From Coffea arabica (taxonomy: Eukaryota; Streptophyta; Magnoliopsida; Gentianales; Rubiaceae): a stretch of 64,000 nt of DNA. The notes under the pieces are model-generated. The model was not told the DNA's origin, ran no database searches, and saw nothing but the letters and a program-made list of their open reading frames with translations. Both the position numbers and the translations under genes were made by a program. Position 1 is the first letter of the stretch. Each line of letters starts with the position of its first letter. The stretch spans positions 38,774,287-38,838,286 of the forward strand of contig NC_092326.1 in NCBI RefSeq assembly GCF_036785885.1, read 5' to 3'. Positions 43,122-53,102 of the stretch are shown in pieces.

Positions 43122-46100
43122 CTAAGGAAACCAATGTTCCTCATCTAGAATAATGCCCAAGGCATATTTACTAAGCTTAGTGCTTAGTTGATTGTTATCA
43201 TTATGAACTAGGCAAAAGGAGCACTTATGAAACAAATCTCTGAGTTGTAAAATATCGTCCACAACAGTAGCCAATCTGATATCGCTTACACCTGCTGTTC
43301 GAACCTGATTGAGGAGCTGTCGGTTTGGCACTTGAAATTGCACATCCCTGAATTGCAAAGTCGCAGCTTTACACATTGCTAGCTTCAGTGCAGTTGCTTC
43401 GTCTAGCAGTCCTGAACCTGAACTGCTTTCTCGTAGTGTCCACCCTCTTTTTGCACCTTGATTTCCTTCCTGCAAAGTAATCCCAATACCGAAGCAAGAC
43501 TTTGTCATATCTCTAGTTATTCCTATCCTCAATATCAAGCACCCATGTTCAGGATTTCGCTGCTGATTCTGTTGATGTAGAGCTTCTGTTTCATCTATGC
43601 TCATACTAGTTCCATTCCTATCTATTTCCCCAAGTTCTAACCATTCCTGGTGCGCCTTCTGGATTGTCTTCCATGGATGACTTTCCTTACCATTGAACTC
43701 CTCCTCATTTCTATCTTTCCATATCTGCCAGAGAATATGGACTGATAGAGCAATATGTTGCCATCCTTCAGCTCTGGTTCTTGCATCTAAAATTTCGATC
43801 CACCATCTTCTGAAACAGCCTTGGTGTTCCATCATACCTTCCCATTGAATGGGGGCCAGCTTCCATGTCTGTTTAACTTTGCTGCAATTCAAAAGGGTAT
43901 GTTCAATAGTTTCCCTGTCTTCTCCACACCTGTTGCAGATGGGATCACCTACTTTAATTCTACGAAATATGATGTCTCGCACAGGCAATGCATTGCTGAG
44001 GCATTTCCATAAGAAAACCTTCTGTTTCTGCTTCACCTTCAGTTTCCATAACCTTTGGGATTGATTTTCCAGACTTGTAGAACCCTCCAGCTGATTCCTT
44101 TGCTGCCAGATATCTTTGTTCATAACCAGTAGCTTGTACCCTGAGCTGACTGAATAATGGCCACCAGCCCCTCTTATCCAAAAGTTTGCATCCTCCTTTC
44201 CTGCTAAACTAACAGGGATTGTCAAGATAGTTTCTGCATCTTTTTTATTAAAGTGTTTGAAGACAAGATTTCTGTTCCAGTTTTTCTGGCAAATTAGCTC
44301 ATGTACTTGCTGAAGTGCATTATCAGAATTTCTCGGGGTTGTCACTCTTCCATCAAGTGTATCCGGAATCCACCTATCTTCCCAGATATTAGTTTTCCTC
44401 CCATTTCCTATCTTGCGTCTGGTTCCTTGTTCCACCAACTCCCGAGCCCCCATAAGACTCCTCCAAATCCAAGAAGCATTGTTGGGAACTTTGCACTTGA
44501 ATATAGATGATCGTGGAAAATATTTTGCCTTCATGACTTGACTAACCAGCAAATTAGGTTGTGTTAGCATTCTCCACACCTGCTTGCCAAGGAGAGCTGT
44601 ATTGTAAGCCATCAGATCTTTGAAGCCTAAACCTCCCATGTGCTTGTTTCGAGTAAGCTTTTTCCATGCACACCAATGTATTTTATTCTTACCATTTGCC
44701 TCCCCCCACCAGTAATTTGCCATTAAGGAACTAATTTCCTTACACAATTTGGATGGCAGCTGGAAACAGGACATGGTGTACGTTGGCATAGCTAAAGCCA
44801 CAGATTTAAGCATTGTTTCCTTACCAGCTGCACTTAATAACCTGTTTTTCCACTTTAGCATTCGCTGGTGTATGGAAGTCTTAATAAATCCAAAAAGCTG
44901 TTGTTTTGATCCTGAAACTACCATTGGTAGTCCAAGATACTTGCCCTGACTAACTCTTTGCATATTCCCCATGGTTTGACAGATCTCGTCCATCAATTGT
45001 GGCCTGACATTCTTACTGAAGAGTATAGAAGACTTTTCCAAATTTATCTCCTGACCTGACCCCCTGCCATACACTTTCAACACCCTCCTTAACTCATTTG
45101 CCTGCTCCAGATTAGCTTTGCAAAAGATCACAGAGTCATCCGCAAAGAGAAGGTGTGTTATACTAGGTCCCTGTCTACTAATTTTCATCCCTGCGAGCTT
45201 CTTAGAATCTGCCGCCTTCCTGATAAGGTTGGATAGTCCCTCAGAGCACAGAAGGAATAGGTAAGGGGATAGAGGGTCCCCTTGTCTAATTCCTCTTTTT
45301 GGAATTACAAACTCTTTAACCTCCCCGTTTATATTAAACGAGTACGACACAGACTTCACACACTCCATAACCCAGTTCCTCCATTTACAGTCGAAGCCCA
45401 TTTTTTCCATTATTGCCTCCAGGAAACTCCATTCAACTCGATCGTACGCCTTGGACATGTCAAGCTTCACTGCCATAAACCCATCCTTACCTTGTTTCTT
45501 GTTTTTTAAATAATGCATGTACTCATGAGAGACCATAATATTATCAAGAATCTGCCTACCAGGAATGAAGGCAGATTGATTTTTACAAATGCAACAATGC
45601 AAGACACTTTTGAGCCTGTTTGCTAAGATTTTAGCTATCACCTTATATAAGGTAGTGCAAAGACTTATGGGTCTGAATTGCTTTAGAGATGTAGGAATCT
45701 GCACTTTGGGAATTAGAGTGATGATAGTATGATTAACACTCTTTAGGAGGTGGCCAGTATGAAAAAACGTCTGAATAGCCTTTATCACTTGTTGTTTGAT
45801 GGTTGTCCAGAATTTTTGGAAAAAAAGTGGTGACATACCATCAATCCCAGGTGCTTTTTCTGGATTCATAGAGAAAATTACAGATTTTATTTCTTCTTCC
45901 AACACTGGTTTTAACAGGTTTCTATTCAATTCATCAGTGATGGTATGGGGAATACCATGCAAAACCTCATTTAAGTCCCCTCCCTCATTACTGTCCAGCA
46001 AACTCCTATAGTAACCTGCTATTTCAGTACTCAACTCCTCCTCACTCTCTGTCCACGTCCCATCCTCTTTCTGGAGTTTATGCAAGCTGTTTCTCCTTCT

Positions 46101-47201
46101 CCTTCCCTGTACAGATGCATGAAAGAACTTTGTATTTTTGTCTCCTTCCTTGAGCCATTGTATCCTTGATTTCTGTTGCCAGTGCTTCTCTTCTTCCTTG
46201 TAAGCCTTACTTAACTCTTTCTTAAGGGCAGCCATACTAATATTTCTAGAGTTCCCTCTAACTTCTTTCAAGTCGCAAAGCTGCTTTTTAATGAGCTCAA
46301 TCTTGTCCCTAGAGTTAGCTTGGAAGTTGTTCTTCCATTTTAGGAGAGCTACACGGCAGTTCTTAATCTTTGTAGCCACTTGATACATCCTTGATCCCTC
46401 CACCTGCTGTTCCCAAGCAATCCTGATTACCTCCCCAATGTCCTCTCGTTTTAACCATCTTTTATCAAAAAAGAACCTGTGTTTCCTTCTGCTCGAGCTC
46501 ATCATTGTGTCGAACATCAGGATGCTATGATCCGAGGCATAAGGATCAATATGCCTGCAATTGACCTTATCAAACACCTGAAACCAGGGGTAGGTGCAAA
46601 GACCTCTATCCAACCTTTGTTTGACTTCTCCCTCTTCCTCCCAATTGTTGCACCAAGTCCACGGATGACCAATAAATCCAATATCCAGCAAATAATTTCC
46701 ATTAATAAAATCTCTGAAGTCATGAAAGGATTTCTCCTCTCTACGAATCCCTCCCCACTTTTCTTCATTGGAGACTAAATCATTAAAATCCCCGGCTATC
46801 ATCCATCTATCTCCCCACAATCTTTTCCGATTAGCTAAGACTTTCCATTGTTCTTTTCTAATCTGATGATCACAGCTCGCGTAAATTCCTATAAACCACC
46901 AATCAGTATTAGCTTCCATATCCTCCACGTGAGCTTCAATGGTAAAGGAAGTCATAAGGACCTCAAGAATTTTCACCTCATCTTTCCAGAAAAGAGCCAT
47001 ACCTCCTGCCTTATGCATAGCCTCAACCACCACCATCTCTTCAAATCTTAAAATGTTTTTCACTTTTTCTAAATATCTAGTCCTATTTTTGGTCTCACTT
47101 AAAAACACTAAACTTGGAGAGAAGAGGTTATTAACCTCTCTCAACTGGGGAATTGTCAAGGGGCTCCCCACTCCTTGGCAATTCCACACCTGGACCCTCA
47201 T
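43122..47201 (-). CDS. LINE-B ORF2: endonuclease, reverse transcriptase, zf-RVT, RNase H-like
   Basis: 1359 residues. The endonuclease (1-230) carries WNCQG, SETKN (E36), AGDFND (D148, N150), RLDRG and SDHS (H225). The reverse transcriptase (about 440-720) carries APGIDGMSP, KLDMSKAYDRVEW, RGIRQGDPLSP (636-646) and the catalytic FADDS (696-700). A zf-RVT zinc region follows at about 1060-1110, with WKLKVKQKQKVFLWKC and CNRCGEDRETIEHTLLNC. The C-terminal RNase H fold (about 1210-1345) keeps LDEATALKLAMCKA, but the first catalytic Asp (expected in a VDGA-like motif) and the last (in ADxLAK-like) are replaced. The protein drives target-primed reverse transcription in the nucleus. Translation probably depends on the overlap with ORF1. 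Confidence 0.95.
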   Translation of the reverse strand: MRVQVWNCQGVGSPLTIPQLREVNNLFSPSLVFLSETKNRTRYLEKVKNILRFEEMVVVEAMHKAGGMALFWKDEVKILEVLMTSFTIEAHVEDMEANTDWWFIGIYASCDHQIRKEQWKVLANRKRLWGDRWMIAGDFNDLVSNEEKWGGIRREEKSFHDFRDFINGNYLLDIGFIGHPWTWCNNWEEEGEVKQRLDRGLCTYPWFQVFDKVNCRHIDPYASDHSILMFDTMMSSSRRKHRFFFDKRWLKREDIGEVIRIAWEQQVEGSRMYQVATKIKNCRVALLKWKNNFQANSRDKIELIKKQLCDLKEVRGNSRNISMAALKKELSKAYKEEEKHWQQKSRIQWLKEGDKNTKFFHASVQGRRRRNSLHKLQKEDGTWTESEEELSTEIAGYYRSLLDSNEGGDLNEVLHGIPHTITDELNRNLLKPVLEEEIKSVIFSMNPEKAPGIDGMSPLFFQKFWTTIKQQVIKAIQTFFHTGHLLKSVNHTIITLIPKVQIPTSLKQFRPISLCTTLYKVIAKILANRLKSVLHCCICKNQSAFIPGRQILDNIMVSHEYMHYLKNKKQGKDGFMAVKLDMSKAYDRVEWSFLEAIMEKMGFDCKWRNWVMECVKSVSYSFNINGEVKEFVIPKRGIRQGDPLSPYLFLLCSEGLSNLIRKAADSKKLAGMKISRQGPSITHLLFADDSVIFCKANLEQANELRRVLKVYGRGSGQEINLEKSSILFSKNVRPQLMDEICQTMGNMQRVSQGKYLGLPMVVSGSKQQLFGFIKTSIHQRMLKWKNRLLSAAGKETMLKSVALAMPTYTMSCFQLPSKLCKEISSLMANYWWGEANGKNKIHWCAWKKLTRNKHMGGLGFKDLMAYNTALLGKQVWRMLTQPNLLVSQVMKAKYFPRSSIFKCKVPNNASWIWRSLMGARELVEQGTRRKIGNGRKTNIWEDRWIPDTLDGRVTTPRNSDNALQQVHELICQKNWNRNLVFKHFNKKDAETILTIPVSLAGKEDANFWIRGAGGHYSVSSGYKLLVMNKDIWQQRNQLEGSTSLENQSQRLWKLKVKQKQKVFLWKCLSNALPVRDIIFRRIKVGDPICNRCGEDRETIEHTLLNCSKVKQTWKLAPIQWEGMMEHQGCFRRWWIEILDARTRAEGWQHIALSVHILWQIWKDRNEEEFNGKESHPWKTIQKAHQEWLELGEIDRNGTSMSIDETEALHQQNQQRNPEHGCLILRIGITRDMTKSCFGIGITLQEGNQGAKRGWTLRESSSGSGLLDEATALKLAMCKAATLQFRDVQFQVPNRQLLNQVRTAGVSDIRLATVVDDILQLRDLFHKCSFCLVHNDNNQLSTKLSKYALGIILDEEHWFP

Positions 47202-48685
47202 TTACCCCCTGGGGTCCTTATAGGGAAGGACCCTTCACCCTCTGCCCCTAATTCTCTTGAACCTCCAACTATGTCAAGCTTACTCTTTTTCTTTTGCAGG
47301 TCTTCACCCTTAGCAATATCCAAATCCACTTCCAATTCATTAATTTTTCTCTTCCCAAGGTTTTTCAGATTCCCCAGATTAATACTGATCCCTTTTAAAG
47401 CCTGTTTACGTTTACTAGGAGCTCTCAGAGGTCTCTGAGCCCTTCTAATATGCTTCCTAACAACCTCTTGCTGCTTAGTGATGCTCACATTATCTACTTG
47501 CATGACCATAGGCTCATTTTTTGCCTCCTCAGTGTCAGCCTGCACCTCGAAATGCATCTGCTGCTCCCTCAAAATAGTATCTCGTTCTCTATCCACTTCC
47601 ATAAGCGGTTGCCCAACCTTTTCCTTCCCCGCCAGCTCTTCTTCATTCTTTGTTAACCCCCCTTCTGAAGTGGATATAGGGACCTCTACCCTCACTCCTC
47701 CTATCTGGCTAGGGAATGGTAAGGTATGAGCGGGAGTAACTGTCGACGCCTCTCTCTGACCTACTACCAACTCCTGTCCCCTATTCCTGTTACTCTCCTC
47801 TGCCAGTCCTTTATTGCTCTCCACCCCCTGTATATTGGGAAGGCTCTCCCCCCTCTCAATCTCTACCCATTCTCCCTGCTGGTATCTCCAGTGCTGACTT
47901 GGAGTATTAACAAAAACCCCTGTTTGGTTTTTCTGTGGCCCCATTTTCGCGTTCCCATTTCCCGCCCTCATCCAGCTCCCATATTCGTTATCCTTTTTCC
48001 CTTCAATCACCCCTCCTGCCATCCCGCAAGATCTCTCACTATGTCCTATTCTTCCACACCTATAGCAAAAATCCGGGCATCTCTCATACTTAAATTGAAC
48101 CCATTTAGTCACACCAGCCACCTTAATAGAGGTGCCTCTTAACAGGGGTTGATCTATGTCGACCTGAACAGCTAACTTGAGGTGCCTACCCTCTTTTCCT
48201 CCTGTTTGGGGTATAATGACATCCCTAACCAGATGAAAAACAGAGCCTATCTTCTTACCAACTTCCTTAGAAATGCAATGGACAGGAAGATTCCAGACTT
48301 GCACCCATAAAGATGCAGTATTAAAGGCTTTAACATCATCTTCTATCCCCTCATACCATTTCTTCATCACTAATAATTGGTTATCCAAAATCCAAGGACC
48401 TCCCTTAACTATTCTATCCCTGTCACCCTCCTTAGGCAAAAAGAATTGAAACAGGTTCGGTCCTAACTCCGCAACAATCATATCTTTGGGGTAACCCCAT
48501 GCAGCAGTAACAAAGTTCTTGACTCCTGTATAGTTGGCTATCTTCTCTCCCACAATCTTCCCGAGCAAGCTGCCTTGACATTCCTTTATACCTAGTGTTA
48601 ACTCCTCTGTTCCAACCTCAGTAACCTGCATTTCTTTACTGGAGAGGGTGAAACCTTTCAGAATATCCGCTATCTCCTCAGCCAT
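47198..48685 (-). CDS. LINE-B ORF1, DUF4283 / CCHC zinc-knuckle protein
   Basis: 495 residues starting MAEEIADILKGFTLSS. DUF4283 (about 30-190) includes TGVKNFVTAAWGYP and GGPWILDNQLL. A CX2CX4HX4C knuckle sits at C207, C210, H215 and C220, the same positions as in LINE-A ORF1. A polar, Glu/Gln-rich tail with a basic patch (VRKHIRRAQRPLRAPSKRKQ) follows. It is expected to bind the LINE RNA. The stop codon TGA shares two bases with the ATG of ORF2 (47198-47201). Confidence 0.9.
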   Translation of the reverse strand: MAEEIADILKGFTLSSKEMQVTEVGTEELTLGIKECQGSLLGKIVGEKIANYTGVKNFVTAAWGYPKDMIVAELGPNLFQFFLPKEGDRDRIVKGGPWILDNQLLVMKKWYEGIEDDVKAFNTASLWVQVWNLPVHCISKEVGKKIGSVFHLVRDVIIPQTGGKEGRHLKLAVQVDIDQPLLRGTSIKVAGVTKWVQFKYERCPDFCYRCGRIGHSERSCGMAGGVIEGKKDNEYGSWMRAGNGNAKMGPQKNQTGVFVNTPSQHWRYQQGEWVEIERGESLPNIQGVESNKGLAEESNRNRGQELVVGQREASTVTPAHTLPFPSQIGGVRVEVPISTSEGGLTKNEEELAGKEKVGQPLMEVDRERDTILREQQMHFEVQADTEEAKNEPMVMQVDNVSITKQQEVVRKHIRRAQRPLRAPSKRKQALKGISINLGNLKNLGKRKINELEVDLDIAKGEDLQKKKSKLDIVGGSRELGAEGEGSFPIRTPGGK

Positions 48686-49334
48686 TGGGCTTGAAAGGAG
48701 GTAGAGATGGTAAAAATCTCACACACACACGAAACTGAACGAAACCCGATAACCCCAAACTGGGAGATTAAACAAGTCTGTTATTCTCAAGGTAAGACAC
48801 AGGAAAGACAACGACAGATCAAAACAAGATGAACCTACCTCTAATGCACCTACATTACCAAACAAGGTAAGAAGAGACAATGTCCGTGAGCTGACCTGCC
48901 AGTGAAAACCCACACCATTGATGCGTTGTCTTCTCCCTTAGATCTGGGACCTCCATTTGCAGCAGCTTTAATGGAACCCCATGATGTAGTATTATGGGAG
49001 TCAAGTACAAACTGCTCCTCAGAATAGTGACACTTCCCTCCTACTTGCTAAAATAGGAATCCGACACAGAACCTTCTACATCAAGTGGAAGTGATGAGAG
49101 ATTTGTCTAAAAGTGAAAAAGGTTGAGTCTTTTAATTCTTTATTGCTACTCAGTAACTTTTCAGATCTTCCACAATGGAAAGAAAAGCGCTCTTTTTAGA
49201 GAGAGAAGGTCCCCTACAAGAGAGAGAATTTTGAGTATCACTTACCGGCATATCATCTATCACACTTGCCGTTATCACCTATCCACTGCTTCTTAGCTGT
49301 TACTACTGACTACTATTATAACAGCCAAAATTGT

Positions 49335-51010
49335 ATATAGTGATAATTTTGTGGATGATTGATAGTGATGACCATGCATAAGACAAAACTGGACAAAACT
49401 TAATTATTAGCAATAGCGAGAAAATCACTGGAAGTGACCTTGGCCGTCTGCTACAACTTCTACGAAAGTACCAAGAACTTCTTACGTACTACCTGAGCTT
49501 AAATTATTAATTTGGAATATGACATGTTAACAAGGTTCAGAGCGTGAATAAGTCCAAGGCTTCATTCTAGAATTAACCTTCAAAGAATGGTTGTGGAATA
49601 ATTGAACACCCCTTATTCGCAAACGTGTTGGCTGAAATTGCATCACTTGGACTCAGTATGGAGAGCCAGTCGATTTGAAGGTGGAAACATGCAAATTATA
49701 AGAAGTTCGATTTAAAAGCATACAGATTAAATGTGATGAATCAAGACTCTTTTCTTTTTTCTTTTTTTTTTTTTTGCAAAATTATTTATATACTTACAGC
49801 ATAGGAAATATTAATCTAAAGGTAATAGTGAATCGCGTATGAGACTCGTACAATTTTAAGCCCTCTGCTGGAATTGATTTGCTTAGACCAATTCTGGAGA
49901 ACTTCTGCACATAGCTGGAGTTAGAAAATTTGGTGGGTGAATTTTAACATATCTAAACTTAAGTATGTTTTCTAATTTTTGCAGGGACAAAATTTTAAAA
50001 TTGAAAAGAACATTTAAATTAAAAAGATTTTTCAAACTTAATTTACTAAAACTTCCCTCCCTAATTCCTTCCATAAATGTGTAGGTAATGCTTGCTCTGT
50101 CTACTTACTTCTAATTGATTAAGCATTAAAATTCTGCACAATCAAGCGATTCTCATGTTAGCTAAGTCAGAGGTCTCAAGGAACCCAAAAAAACGAACCA
50201 AAAAAAATGTGTGATTCTAAAATTCTACATATCCAAAAAATAACAATGGGATAAAGGTGGTAAAAGGAAAGTAAAAGTGCTAAGTTATTGTAGAAATGAC
50301 CCAAGATTTCAAATATCAAATGGTAAGAAAAAAGCATGGCATCATCATTTGCAATAAGCAACCAGGGATGAAGTGCATAAAAGGGGGAAAAATTAACAAA
50401 AAAAGAAAACAAGTGTGCTGTTTTAAGTCTTACATGTAAAAGAGTAGATTCTAATACCATAAGCTCGACCTTGTGGAAGTTCTATTTGAATCTTCTGCTA
50501 CAAAAAATAATAAAGAAAAACAAATTATCATCCCAAATCAAAAAAAAAAAAAAAAAAGTGTGCCCCAAAACTGCAGCTAACTAGCTAATAGCCATTACTC
50601 CTAATCAACCAACTGGACTGGATGCAAAGCTAGTGGACAGACAGAACAGAAACTCCAAGAAACTTTAGACCCTAGCCTGCCAAAAGTGTTGACAAATATG
50701 TGAAATCTGCCAAACTAAATTAATCAAGATGTATCTATGGCCAATTGAATTGTATGCGTGCGGTTTTAAAATTTCTTTTATGTGGGGGTTGTCTACGCCC
50801 TCTAGGGGTTAAAATGTTTCTTCATTCCTGCATCAAGTAACAATATACCCTCGAATTTCCTGCAGGACCATTAGGACAACTAGATCCGCAGGAGCAGCTG
50901 GCTATTTGAAAATCCTACTATTCCATCCCTTTCATATCTGATAGACCAGAGCTCCTAGATCCAAACAAATTAGCTCTAAGATGATGAACCAACCAATTTA
51001 GCTTTGTGTT
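49335..51010. repeat. Segmental duplication, copy 1
   Basis: Matches 60178-61675 and 63801-64000. The coordinate offset is constant (10842) from 49341 to beyond 50460, with only scattered substitutions. Two short open frames (minus, 49883-50074 and 50176-50460) are identical in both copies but carry no domain and I do not call them genes. Similarity declines after about 50740. Confidence 0.9.
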
Positions 51011-52294
51011 CCAAAAGTTTATTATTTTTTTCATATTTCTATTTTGAATTAGTATCTTATCATTGTATATATGTTTAGACAATTTTAATTTCCTTATATT
51101 AAACGAAACATAAAATTTATCTACACAAATATGGAATCTTACACACTATCACCCCAAATAAAACTACAAAGAAGGTTCAAAATACTCCAAGGACACTGAG
51201 GGTTGTTAGGAATTATTATGGTGACTAATCAAAAGTATTTCATCTAATAGAGTTTTTAATAAAAGGACTTATTAAGTATCTAAATACATTTGAGAATGTT
51301 ATTTGAACACATAGTTCAATAAGTACTTATTGCATTGAATAATGTATAATTTAAAATTTTTTAATAGTATTTTTCTCATTATTTAGTTAATAATAATATA
51401 TAAAATGATTAAATTTAATATTTTATTTTTTGAAACACAAAACTATTTTAAAAGTACCAAATTCGAAACTTTTACTAAAAGTACTTTTAATATTAAAAGC
51501 TACACTCCTAAATTTATATGATGATGTTTACCAAATGCTTTGAAAATATTTTTAGCAGCCAAAATTACTTTTTTATCAAAAGTATCGTAACTCCAAATGG
51601 GCCCCAATTCTCGTGCCTCTCATGGCAGTGTGTCCAAGTTAATTAATAAAATAAACTTATCCTTATTATTATTATTATTATAAAATAAACTTATCCTTAT
51701 TATTATTATTATTTTCCATAGGCTATCCCATTTGCTAAAGACTAACCCTGCAGCATAGGGTAGCAGGGCCACAAGGTTGTACTTTGTATATAGCTAGAGC
51801 CTAGAGGATACCAAAATTATCTCAAATAATATTTCGCTTGCATTACAAACACATTTTCTAACCTATCTTTTTATATTCCCAACTACTTTTTATCTCACAT
51901 ACATCACATCATAAAAAGTGCTACAGTAATTATTCCAAATAATATTTCAAATAATACACTATCCAAACAAACCATTTATTCTCCTTACTATTCATAGACC
52001 AAGCTACTATATATAGCTACTGGAAGCACTACTAGATTCATAACTCTCGTGCATGGAAATATAAATGGCACTCCCACTCTTCTTGATTTTTCTAATAGTG
52101 GGAAAAGATAAAAATGTCCCAACCATTCGTTTTTAATTACGAAATCATAAAAAGTAGATATTATAAATTCGATGAAGAACAAGGGCATTCTTGTCTAAAT
52201 AATGCACTGTCATAAAGGTCAAAAAGACTGCGATTAACAAATAAAGTGTACATTGACATTTCCACGCTTACACGTTACACCTGGAAAGTTTCAC
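51011..52294. other. Intergenic region upstream of the phylloplanin-like gene
   Basis: AT-rich. It contains a 30-bp tandem repeat (AATAAACTTATCCTTATTATT at about 51650-51715) and a MITE. No gene seen. Confidence 0.5.
51814..51969. mobile_element. MITE related to 12381-12549
   Basis: Shares TCTCAAATAATATTTCG and TCACATACATCACATCATAAA with the first copy and ends TATCCAAACA. The left terminus is degraded. It lies about 330 bases upstream of the phylloplanin-like TATA box. Confidence 0.65.
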
Positions 52295-52302
52295 TATAAA
52301 TA
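52295..52302 (+). promoter_or_regulatory. TATA box of the phylloplanin-like gene
   Basis: TATAAATA, 94 bases before the ATG at 52396. The transcript start would be near 52325. Confidence 0.7.
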
Positions 52303-52395
52303 GACTGGCTTTCTCCCAAACATTTCCACCACAAGCCTCCTCCTCCTTTTACAAACATAAATTAGCCCAAAATCCCGATCAACACTATTCTAGCC

Positions 52396-52923
52396 ATGGC
52401 TTTTAATGGTAGTCATGGTATTTTTCTGAGCCTTGCTCTCCTCCTCACTATCATGGCTGCTACTCCACATGTGGGAAAAGGTGCCATTTCACTAACTCCC
52501 GCTGCCTTGTTGGTAAATGGCAGGTTATACTGTACTCCTACAGGGAACCCTTCACCAATCGGTAATTCACCACCCTTGGTTAATGCAACCGTGATTATAA
52601 CCTGTCCCAACATCACTAGGGTTCCTGTTCGAACTGATATTAATGGATTCTTCAATGCCACCCTAGTTACTCGACCCGGTGTTAACCTTAACCTAAACCT
52701 CAGCATCAATTCAATAATTTCCGTCTGCCAGGTGTCTGTCCAACTTCCCGTTCGGAGTTGCGCAGTTTTACCGGTCAGGGGAGTGCTCAGGGGGGTTCTT
52801 ACGCCTGTTGGTGTGTTGCTCGCTAATGCCCTGAGTGGTCTCACAGGTACTGTTGGAGGACTTGTGAACGGTGTTGGAGGAGTCGTCATCAATGTTGTGG
52901 CGTTCGCATTTGGTTTCTTTTAG
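52396..52923 (+). CDS. Phylloplanin-like secreted protein (Ole e 1-like fold)
   Basis: 175 residues, intronless. The N-terminus (MAFNGSHGIFLSLALLLTIM, cleavage likely near residue 29) is a secretion signal. The mature part has GRLYCTPTGNPSPIG, then VIITCPNITRVPVRTDINGF, then SVQLPVRSCAVLPVRGVL. Cysteines lie at 46, 70, 111 and 122. Order and spacing recall tobacco phylloplanin and related small Ole e 1-domain proteins, which are secreted to leaf surfaces or cell walls and have been linked to antimicrobial defence. The C-terminus is Gly/Val-rich and hydrophobic (GTVGGLVNGVGGVV). A clean TATA box and poly-A signal suggest an active gene. A frameshifted relative lies at 20299-20787. Confidence 0.85.
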   Translation: MAFNGSHGIFLSLALLLTIMAATPHVGKGAISLTPAALLVNGRLYCTPTGNPSPIGNSPPLVNATVIITCPNITRVPVRTDINGFFNATLVTRPGVNLNLNLSINSIISVCQVSVQLPVRSCAVLPVRGVLRGVLTPVGVLLANALSGLTGTVGGLVNGVGGVVINVVAFAFGFF

Positions 52924-53096
52924 TAGTTTATGACGATCGTCCATCCGTGCATGCAACTTCGACTTCTCCTTGCAGTGTAACCTAAAATACGAATGAAATG
53001 CATGGATCCATCTCTTCTCTTGGCTATGCATCTGCGTTCGTGTGTATTAATCACGAATCAGTGATATGGTGACTACCAAAGTATTGTTGTAATATG

Positions 53097-53102
53097 AATA
53101 AA
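53097..53102 (+). terminator. Poly-A signal of the phylloplanin-like gene
   Basis: AATAAA about 175 bases after the stop codon, in the context TGAATAAATC. Confidence 0.5.

Larger units (their letters stand above)
43018..49245 (-). mobile_element. LINE-B, full-length non-LTR retrotransposon with open ORFs
   Basis: About 6.2 kb. A perfect 16-bp direct repeat CGGCATATCATCTATC lies at 43002-43017 and 49246-49261. The 3' poly-A tail reads as T on the plus strand (43018-43030). The 5' UTR (48686-49245) has CTCTCTC tracts. ORF1 and ORF2 are both uninterrupted and overlap as ATGA. The 3' UTR has the hairpin CGAGC-CTTT-GCTCG (43078-43091) and TATCGTTTCGA next to the tail (43032-43042). Intact ORFs and perfect target repeats indicate recent insertion and possible activity. 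Confidence 0.95.

Noticed and set aside
49883..50460. Two minus-strand ORFs identical to those at 60725-61302
   Set aside because: Identity is explained by the segmental duplication; the peptides have no domain, and nearby non-coding bases are equally conserved.
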